DNA of 64,000 bases from Oscillospiraceae bacterium (GTDB lineage: Bacteria; Bacillota; Clostridia; Oscillospirales; Oscillospiraceae): contig JAHHSG010000004.1 of assembly GCA_020025305.1 (NCBI GenBank), forward strand, positions 1-64,000. Reading direction: 5' to 3'. A program made the translations under genes and the position numbers. The notes under the pieces are model-generated. The model had not been told where the DNA came from. It saw only the letters and a program-made list of their open reading frames with translations, and ran no database searches. This document shows positions 58,859-64,000 of the stretch, piece by piece; positions within the stretch are counted from its first letter, which is position 1; the number at the start of each line of letters is the position of its first letter.

Positions 58859-59626
58859 ATGTCTATTTTGGAAGTCAATCATCTTGAAAAGCATTTTGGT
58901 GCCACACACGTACTTAAGGACATTTCTTTTACGCTGGAAGAAGGACAGGCACTATCCATTATCGGCTCCTCCGGCAGCGGCAAAACCACACTACTGCGGT
59001 GCTTGAACTTCTTGGAGACACCCGATGGCGGTACCATCTCCGTTCGTGGGGAAACACTGTTTAATGCCAAGGACTCTAAGGCTCAATCAGAAAGTGAGAT
59101 CCGCCAAAAGCGCCTCCACTTCGGTTTGGTGTTCCAAAACTTCAACCTCTTTCCCCAGTATACGGCACTGCAAAATGTGACGCTGGCCCGTGAGCTGCTG
59201 GCTAAGCGCGAAAAAAATGGGGAGTCTATGACGGCCATCCAGTCCGAGGGAAAGGCTCTTTTGGAGCAGATGGGGCTGGCAGACCGCATGAACAATTACC
59301 CCCACCAGCTCTCCGGTGGTCAGCAGCAGCGCGTAGCCATCGCCCGGGCACTGGCTATGAAACCGGATATTCTCTGTTTCGATGAGCCTACCTCCGCACT
59401 GGATCCGGAGCTGACCGGTGAGGTGCTAAAAGTGATCCGCGGCCTTGCCCAGCAGCATACCACCATGATCATTGTCACCCACGAGATGGCCTTTGCACGG
59501 GATGTGGCGGATCACGTTATTTTCATGGATAACGGTGTCATTGTGGAGCAGGGTGACCCGCACCAGGTCATCAATCATCCGAAAGAGGAGCGCACCCGTC
59601 ATTTCTTGGCCCGCTTCGGTGCATAG
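58859..59626 (+). CDS. Polar amino-acid ABC transporter, ATPase
   Basis: A 255-residue GlnQ/HisP-type ATPase. Walker A GSSGSGKTT is at 36-44, the signature is LSGGQQQR, Walker B is ILCFDEPTSALDPE and the switch histidine is in IIVTHEM. AAGGAGG precedes ATG 58859. It powers import by the two preceding gene products. Confidence 0.96.
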   Translation: MSILEVNHLEKHFGATHVLKDISFTLEEGQALSIIGSSGSGKTTLLRCLNFLETPDGGTISVRGETLFNAKDSKAQSESEIRQKRLHFGLVFQNFNLFPQYTALQNVTLARELLAKREKNGESMTAIQSEGKALLEQMGLADRMNNYPHQLSGGQQQRVAIARALAMKPDILCFDEPTSALDPELTGEVLKVIRGLAQQHTTMIIVTHEMAFARDVADHVIFMDNGVIVEQGDPHQVINHPKEERTRHFLARFGA

Positions 59627-59722
59627 TATTTTCCCAAAATTTGCCTATGCTCCAGAGCGTGTATGCCCACAGCGGCATTGGCTGAAAAGAGTAAAGGAAC
59701 ATCAGTTTCCGTCATTTCCGTA

Positions 59723-59755
59723 AAAACGGGAGGTCGATCATCGACCTCCCGTTTT
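59723..59755. terminator. Bidirectional terminator between the ABC operon and sipL
   Basis: A perfect 16-bp stem AAAACGGGAGGTCGAT / ATCGACCTCCCGTTTT with T-rich flanks on both strands. Confidence 0.9.
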
Positions 59756-59789
59756 CTTATGTCTTTGGCTGTTCATAGCAAACTGCCGC

Positions 59790-61289
59790 TTACCTCATTT
59801 GGGGAATCAGCACCATCCCCTCTGGCAGCGGCTCCCCCTCCGCAAGATCGTTGGCTTGGAGAATCAGGGCGGGATCGGTGCGGTAGGCCTTAGCCACATC
59901 CCACAGTGTCTCTTCCTCCCCTAAACGCCGCAGCACCAGCGAAGGGCGCTGTCTCTCTTCCGGCTCCGTCAATTCTACGGCATCAATGCTCTGTAGTTCA
60001 CGGGGCGTCTCCCGTTCGGCCGCAAAGGATAGGGGCAGCCGCACCTGACCGCTGTTGCCGGACATCTGTATCATCCCGTTGCCGCAAGTGGCTCGAACGA
60101 TTCGTGGAACATCCGATACCTGCGCCGTCACCTCTTCCATGCGCTCTGCGCTGATGGGTGCTCCCGATTCATCCAGATAGAGGAATTTCAGCCGCAGATT
60201 GGTTCGAAGTGCTGTATGATCCCCCTCCGGCTCCGCAGTTACTGCGCCGCATTCAGCACCTGTGAGACAGGCAAAAGGTGTCTCTCTTCCAAATTCCAAC
60301 TGTTCTACCGCTTCCTGCTTCGTACTCTCGGCAGGATAGGCAGCCGTCAGAGTCAGCGTTTGACGATGTACATCCGCCTCGTAGCGGGTGCTGTACAGAT
60401 CACGGAGATACAATATCGTCCGCTTCTCGTAAACCTTTACCAGTACGCCGATACGCTGCGAGATTCCAAAACCTATGGCTCCCTCCATCCGAGTCAGGCG
60501 GATGTGGCTGTCTGCCATCCATGCCTCGGCACGATACACCGCCTCTTCCGGTAATTCCACGCTGTCAAGGATTTGCGAGAACGGCAGCACCGTTTCATAA
60601 ATGCGCAATGCCTGTTCCTCCGTACGATAGAGGAGCGACAATGCCACTTCCCCCTTCACAATCAGCTTTCTGCCGATGCGCTGGCAATCCGTCATCTGTA
60701 AGCAGCAACGATCCAGCAGCAAGTCTTCCGGCACACCGCCCTCCGGCACACATTCTTGCGAAAAGTTGAATTCCCGCTCCAGAACTGCCGTGAGCAAACT
60801 GGTTTCCACCGTCTCCTGCCGCAGATGCAGCGAAGGATCTTCCTCCTCCACACCGCTGCACAGCTTTTGTCGGGTGCAGGCAATGCCCTCTACCATGAAT
60901 TCAGGCATCACCCGGATGTACAGTTTCCGAGATGTTAAGGATTTTGCCTCCAGCAGCGGCAGCCGTCCGCAGACGCAGACACTGCGGCAGCCCTGCAGCC
61001 GCGGTTCCTCTGTGCGACAGGCAAAGGGTACCGTTAGAACCAGACTGCGCAGGCCAGGGCTCTCCTCTGAGGTATAGAGTACCGTTACACGCACATCACC
61101 GCTGATACTCAACCGCCCTTCCGACAGCACTTTTTCACGGACGCGCAGCTGTCCTGCTGTATCCACGATTCGTGCAATATCCGGGCAGTACTCCGGGATA
61201 GACGTCTCCAAAGATTCCTCGTGGCTGACCACCACGTTTCCCACTGTTGCACAGCAGGAAATTTCCTCCATTTTCAATCCAAGCTCCAT
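59790..61289 (-). CDS. sipL: SipL/SpoVID-like spore coat morphogenetic protein (DUF3794 + LysM)
   Basis: A 499-residue protein with repeated DUF3794 domains (about 10-130, 160-280 and 300-420) and a C-terminal LysM domain (about 452-498, EEETLWDVAKAYRTDPALILQAND in part: TLWDVAKAYRTDPALIL). In Clostridioides difficile SipL has this architecture and binds SpoIVA through the LysM domain, replacing SpoVID of Bacillus. GAGAGGGTG precedes ATG 61289. Being next to spoVM and in the same window as spoIVA supports the role in building the coat platform. The gene name is by architecture, not by proof. Confidence 0.82.
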   Translation of the reverse strand: MELGLKMEEISCCATVGNVVVSHEESLETSIPEYCPDIARIVDTAGQLRVREKVLSEGRLSISGDVRVTVLYTSEESPGLRSLVLTVPFACRTEEPRLQGCRSVCVCGRLPLLEAKSLTSRKLYIRVMPEFMVEGIACTRQKLCSGVEEEDPSLHLRQETVETSLLTAVLEREFNFSQECVPEGGVPEDLLLDRCCLQMTDCQRIGRKLIVKGEVALSLLYRTEEQALRIYETVLPFSQILDSVELPEEAVYRAEAWMADSHIRLTRMEGAIGFGISQRIGVLVKVYEKRTILYLRDLYSTRYEADVHRQTLTLTAAYPAESTKQEAVEQLEFGRETPFACLTGAECGAVTAEPEGDHTALRTNLRLKFLYLDESGAPISAERMEEVTAQVSDVPRIVRATCGNGMIQMSGNSGQVRLPLSFAAERETPRELQSIDAVELTEPEERQRPSLVLRRLGEEETLWDVAKAYRTDPALILQANDLAEGEPLPEGMVLIPQMR

Positions 61290-61353
61290 TCAGACACCCT
61301 CTCATTCACTTATACTTCCTGTGCTATCAAAGCGTATGAGTGGGTCATCACCA

Positions 61354-61431
61354 TTATACCTCCATCTTGAAAAAACGAGCCAGAATACCTCGCAGCATTT
61401 TAGGTGCTTTCCAGACCACGATCTTCACCAT
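61354..61431 (-). CDS. spoVM: Stage V sporulation protein M (25 aa)
   Basis: A 25-codon frame starting at ATG 61431 with a strong AGGAGGG (61436-61442 on the minus strand). The peptide is basic and amphipathic with the pattern K-x-P-K-x-L-x-G-I-L (VWKAPKMLRGILARFF), like Bacillus SpoVM (IKLPKFLGGIVRAM) including the conserved proline. SpoVM marks the convex forespore membrane and anchors SpoIVA. Its gene lies directly ahead of sipL, and its ribosome site overlaps the stop of the upstream 50-codon gene. A longer frame through it has no good start. Confidence 0.82.
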   Translation of the reverse strand: MVKIVVWKAPKMLRGILARFFKMEV

Positions 61432-61439
61432 TATCCCTC

Positions 61440-61592
61440 CTATCTTCGCAGACAAATGACGCCGCAGGCAATCAGCAGGAACGCCACAATGAACAGCAGC
61501 GCACACGTTGGGAATACGGCTGCAATCAGGATTCCCAGCCCCAGTGCCAGTGCACAGCATCCCAGAAACCCTCCGCATTTCCCCCTTCTCAT
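61440..61592 (-). CDS. Small cysteine-containing membrane protein (50 aa)
   Basis: Fifty codons from ATG 61592 to TAG 61440, preceded by GAGGAGGG (61599-61606, minus). After MRRGKCGG come two hydrophobic segments (about 9-27 and 30-47) and the end is CLRR; five or so cysteines lie in or next to the helices. The stop codon is part of the spoVM ribosome site, so the two are translated together. A CATATAAT box (61620-61613, minus) upstream resembles a sigma-E -10 element. I know no family for it; a sporulation membrane role is inferred from context. Confidence 0.65.
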   Translation of the reverse strand: MRRGKCGGFLGCCALALGLGILIAAVFPTCALLFIVAFLLIACGVICLRR

Positions 61593-61623
61593 AGCAATCC
61601 CTCCTCTGGTTCATTATATGAGA

Positions 61624-61660
61624 TAAAAAAAGAGTGGGTACCTGAAAAGGCATCCACTCT
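61624..61660 (-). terminator. Terminator after the 32-aa gene
   Basis: On the minus strand AGAGTGG (61660-61654) pairs with CCCACTCT (61638-61631), with an inner CCT/AGG, followed by seven T. It separates the rarA unit from the spoVM unit. Confidence 0.8.
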
Positions 61661-61684
61661 CTTCACCTTCTTATGCCTGTCATC

Positions 61685-61783
61685 TTACAGGGAAAGGTAG
61701 GGCACAATCAGGCCCATCAGCATCAATGCCGCCATCAGCAGTGCAATGCCCGCTGCAATACGGCGTGCCCATTTGGGACTCAT
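61685..61783 (-). CDS. Single-helix membrane peptide (32 aa)
   Basis: Thirty-two codons from ATG 61783, whose ATG overlaps the DUF951 stop in an ATGA. AAGGAGG lies inside the end of DUF951. The peptide has a basic start (MSPKWARR), one methionine-rich helix (about 9-28) and an aromatic end. It is translated together with DUF951 and rarA. No family is known to me; small single-helix proteins of this kind are common in clostridia. Confidence 0.65.
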   Translation of the reverse strand: MSPKWARRIAAGIALLMAALMLMGLIVPYLSL

Positions 61784-61971
61784 TCTTCTTCCTCCTTGCT
61801 TACAATGCGTTTGATGCTCTTCTCTACCTTGCGCCGTGGGGCCATCATCTCGTGTCCACAGCCAAGGCATCGCAGCTTCAGATCCATGCCAATCCGCAGT
61901 ACCTCCCATTGCCGGCATCCGCAGGGGTGCTCTTTCTTTAGTTCCACCACATCATGTAACTTCAGATCCAT
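61780..61971 (-). CDS. DUF951-family protein (YyzM-like)
   Basis: A 63-residue protein consisting of one DUF951 domain: start MDLKLHDVVELKKEHPCG, CGC near 18-20 and CLGCGH near 35-40, suggesting a small zinc-binding fold. A homologue (YyzM) is encoded near rpsF/chromosome partition genes in Bacillus; its function is unknown. It begins 5 nt after the rarA stop and overlaps the next small gene. Confidence 0.88.
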   Translation of the reverse strand: MDLKLHDVVELKKEHPCGCRQWEVLRIGMDLKLRCLGCGHEMMAPRRKVEKSIKRIVSKEEEE

Positions 61972-61976
61972 GGCCT

Positions 61977-63236
61977 TTACTCTCCTTTGATCTGGCTCCA
62001 GTAGCGTTTCGCCGCCTGTTCCGTTTTATTTTCACCGTACTCATAATAGACGGTGTTTCCAAGCGCTTCCGGCAGATAGCGCTGCTCTACATAGTGATTG
62101 GGGTAATTGTGGGGATACTTGTAGGCGGCAGTCTTTCCTGTTCCGGCACTGTCCAGATGGACATTCTTCAAATGTCGGGGAATTTCTCCCATGTGCCCCT
62201 TTTCAATATCCGCCATGGCAGCAAGAATGGCATTGTGGGCAGAGTTGGATTTCGGCGCCGTGGCCAGAAGAATGGCAGCCTCCGCCAGCGGAAGCCGCGC
62301 CTCCGGCAGCCCGATCTGCACTGCCGCATCTACACAAGCCTTGGTCACCACAATGGCTTGCGGATAGGCAAGTCCTACGTCCTCTGCTGCAATGACAAGT
62401 AAACGGCGGCAGGGGGACAAAAGATCTCCTGCCACCAGCAGACGTCCCAGATAATAGACGGCGGCGTCCGGATCTGATCCGCGGATCGACTTTTGGAGTG
62501 CCGATAAAAGGTCAAAGTGGTCGTCTCCTTCTCTGTCATAGCGCATGGCACTGCACTGAGGCAGCTGTGAAGCATCTTCACTTGTCACATATAATTTCCC
62601 GTTTTCCGGGCGGGCAGACTGGTAGAGCAGCTCTACAGCCGTAATAGCCTTGCGCACATCACCGCCACAGTTCCGCGCTACTGTCATGGGCAGGGTGTCC
62701 TCCCACATAAAGGGCAGGCTGCTGCGCTCCTGCTCAATCCGTAAGGCCCGCTCCACAGCAGGAAGTGCATCCTCCGGTGACAGAGGCTTAAATTCAAAGA
62801 CGGTACTGCGGGATAAAAGTGCGTTATAAATATAAAAATAGGGATTTTCTGTGGTAGAGGCGATTAAGGTAATTTTGCCGTTCTCCATAAATTCCAACAG
62901 GCTCTGCTGCTGCTTTTTATTAAAGTACTGGATTTCATCCAGATAGAGTAAAATCCCGTTGGGTGCCAGCATGGTGTCTACATCTGCAAGGATGTTCTTC
63001 ACATCTTGCAGCGAAGCCGTGGTGGCGTTGAGATGGTATAGACGTTTCTCTGTACGTTTTGCGATAATACTTGCAATCGTTGTCTTTCCGGTCCCCGACG
63101 GCCCGTAAAAAATCAAATTTGCCGATGTCCCACTCTCAATAAGGCGGCGCAGCAAAGCCCCCTCCCCCAGAAGATGCTTTTGTCCCGCTACCTCATCCAA
63201 TGTCCGGGGTCTGATTTCGTCTGCCAGCGGCTGCAT
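61977..63236 (-). CDS. rarA: Replication-associated recombination ATPase RarA
   Basis: A 419-residue clamp-loader-like AAA+ protein (MgsA/RarA/YrvN) that acts at stalled replication forks. Walker A is GPSGTGKT at 45-52, Walker B is LLYLDEIQYF, and the C-terminal tetramerisation domain (with LPEARLPLAEAAILLATAPKSN in part: PEARLPLAEAAILLA) is intact. GGGAGGTG supports ATG 63236; a start at 63275 is weaker. A TATACT -10 box lies at 63271-63266. It leads DUF951 and the 32-aa gene. Confidence 0.95.
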   Translation of the reverse strand: MQPLADEIRPRTLDEVAGQKHLLGEGALLRRLIESGTSANLIFYGPSGTGKTTIASIIAKRTEKRLYHLNATTASLQDVKNILADVDTMLAPNGILLYLDEIQYFNKKQQQSLLEFMENGKITLIASTTENPYFYIYNALLSRSTVFEFKPLSPEDALPAVERALRIEQERSSLPFMWEDTLPMTVARNCGGDVRKAITAVELLYQSARPENGKLYVTSEDASQLPQCSAMRYDREGDDHFDLLSALQKSIRGSDPDAAVYYLGRLLVAGDLLSPCRRLLVIAAEDVGLAYPQAIVVTKACVDAAVQIGLPEARLPLAEAAILLATAPKSNSAHNAILAAMADIEKGHMGEIPRHLKNVHLDSAGTGKTAAYKYPHNYPNHYVEQRYLPEALGNTVYYEYGENKTEQAAKRYWSQIKGE

Positions 63237-63301
63237 GGCCACACCTCCCTTGCAATGATTATTGTAGTATACCATATTTCTTCTCTTTTTGCATCCCTGA
63301 A

Positions 63302-63330
63302 TTGCATTTTCTCCCCGAGATTGTTATAAT
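63302..63330 (+). promoter_or_regulatory. nth promoter
   Basis: TTGCAT at 63302-63307 and TATAAT at 63325-63330, spacer 17 nt. Confidence 0.65.
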
Positions 63331-63348
63331 GCCCTTGAGGTGATGCAA

Positions 63349-63996
63349 TTGAAAACAAATAAGGAAATTTCTTCCATGATAGATATGCTAAAAGAGCTTT
63401 ACCCTGATGCGGAATGTTCGCTGGACTACCAAAAGGACTATGAACTGCTCTTCTCTGTCCGTCTGGCGGCTCAGTGCACGGATGCGCGGGTCAATCTGGT
63501 CACACCTGCCCTCTTCGCCCGCTATCCCACGCTGGAGGACTTCGCCACGGCAGACGTGGATGAGGTTGGAGAATATGTCCACTCTACCGGCTTCTGGCGC
63601 GCCAAGGCACGGGACATAGTGGCTGCCGCCAAAATGCTGGTAGAGACATACAACGGTAAGGTTCCCGACAATATGGAAGATCTGCTGCGTCTGCCCGGTG
63701 TTGGTCGGAAAACCGCCAATTTGATTTTAGGCGATATCTACGGCCAGGAGGGCTATGTCTGTGATACTCACTGTATCCGCATTACCGGGCGGCTGGGGAT
63801 CACCGATGGCAGCAAGGATCCGGTGAAGGTGGAGATGCAGCTGCGCAAGTGCATTCCCCCGGAGGAGTCCAACCATTTCTGCCACCGTATGGTGCTCCAT
63901 GGGAGAGCCTTATGCACCGCCCGAAATCCCCAGTGCCACAGCTGTCCGCTGTCCGCACTCTGTACTTACGGCAAAGCGGCTCAGGAAACCGACTGA
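63349..63996 (+). CDS. nth: Endonuclease III
   Basis: A 215-residue DNA glycosylase/AP lyase removing oxidised pyrimidines. The helix-hairpin-helix LPGVGRKTAN carries the catalytic lysine, the catalytic aspartate is in VCDTHCIR, and the [4Fe-4S] motif C-x6-C-x2-C-x5-C is complete near the end (CTARNPQCHSCPLSALC). TTG 63349 is preferred because GAGGTGAT (63337-63344) is well spaced; ATG 63343 would overlap that site. It diverges from rarA, another genome-maintenance gene. Confidence 0.94.
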   Translation: MKTNKEISSMIDMLKELYPDAECSLDYQKDYELLFSVRLAAQCTDARVNLVTPALFARYPTLEDFATADVDEVGEYVHSTGFWRAKARDIVAAAKMLVETYNGKVPDNMEDLLRLPGVGRKTANLILGDIYGQEGYVCDTHCIRITGRLGITDGSKDPVKVEMQLRKCIPPEESNHFCHRMVLHGRALCTARNPQCHSCPLSALCTYGKAAQETD

Positions 63997-64000
63997 TGCG

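Noticed and set aside
61354..61653. 99-codon frame containing the spoVM end
   Set aside because: Its upstream part crosses the terminator and the 50-codon gene in another frame and has no ribosome site; only the last 25 codons make sense as SpoVM.
1..64000. CRISPR array, rRNA or tRNA genes, prophage
   Set aside because: No regularly spaced repeats, no rRNA cores and no convincing tRNA cloverleaf or phage gene was seen on reading both strands.

Overview
The window looks like the chromosome of an anaerobic, endospore-forming clostridium, most likely of the Oscillospiraceae/Ruminococcaceae type. Supporting signs are seven or more sporulation genes (spoIIM, sigH, spoIVA, the spoIIAA-spoIIAB-sigF operon, yunB, a sipL-like gene and a 25-codon spoVM), Firmicute-specific gene orders, two T-box leaders, PPi-dependent phosphofructokinase and moderately GC-rich housekeeping genes with strong Shine-Dalgarno sites. 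No rRNA or tRNA gene, no prophage and no CRISPR array was seen. The organism assignment is an inference from gene content.

Layout. 1-430 is a hairpin-rich stretch without genes. 430-1085 holds a large structured RNA that I read as OLE RNA, followed by the membrane protein gene oapA and then dxs-tlyA-nadK-argR-recN. 7.4-26.2 kb (+) carries tyrS with a T-box, queA-tgt, yajC, spoIIM-xerD, ruvCAB-glmM, sigH, small zinc and DUF1858 proteins, trmK-nif3, yebC, a sulfatase-type membrane phosphotransferase, spoIVA and coaX. 26.2-30.5 kb is central carbon metabolism (PPi-phosphofructokinase divergent from class II aldolase, then split transketolase). 30.6-42 kb (-) has a second tyrosine recombinase, a GC-rich palindromic region, and the operon hprK-glk-murB-rapZ-yvcK-whiA-(C_GCAxxG)-dnaE. 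rpmB follows on +. At 45.4 kb, pcrA (-) diverges from an operon headed by three LexA-like boxes, a 37-codon membrane-peptide gene, and a radical SAM/DNA-metabolism gene pair. 47.7-56.5 kb (-) holds sigF-spoIIAB-spoIIAA, valS with a T-box, and murD-yunB-ligA. RNase P RNA (+) and a polar amino-acid ABC transporter (+) come next. The last part (-) is rarA-DUF951-two tiny membrane proteins-spoVM-sipL, and nth (+) ends the window.

How the genes work together. Envelope and isoprenoid precursors (dxs, glmM, murB, murD) sit beside sporulation control (SigH, SigF and its switch) and spore-coat basement proteins (SpoIVA, SpoVM, SipL are the three partners that assemble the coat platform). DNA maintenance is strongly represented (recN, ruvCAB, xerD, dnaE, pcrA, ligA, rarA, nth and the SOS-type operon). 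The most noteworthy items are the OLE RNA-oapA module, the triple LexA-box operon with its unlisted small membrane peptide, the spoVM neighbourhood with two more tiny membrane proteins, and the palindromic GC-rich element between dnaE and the recombinase gene.
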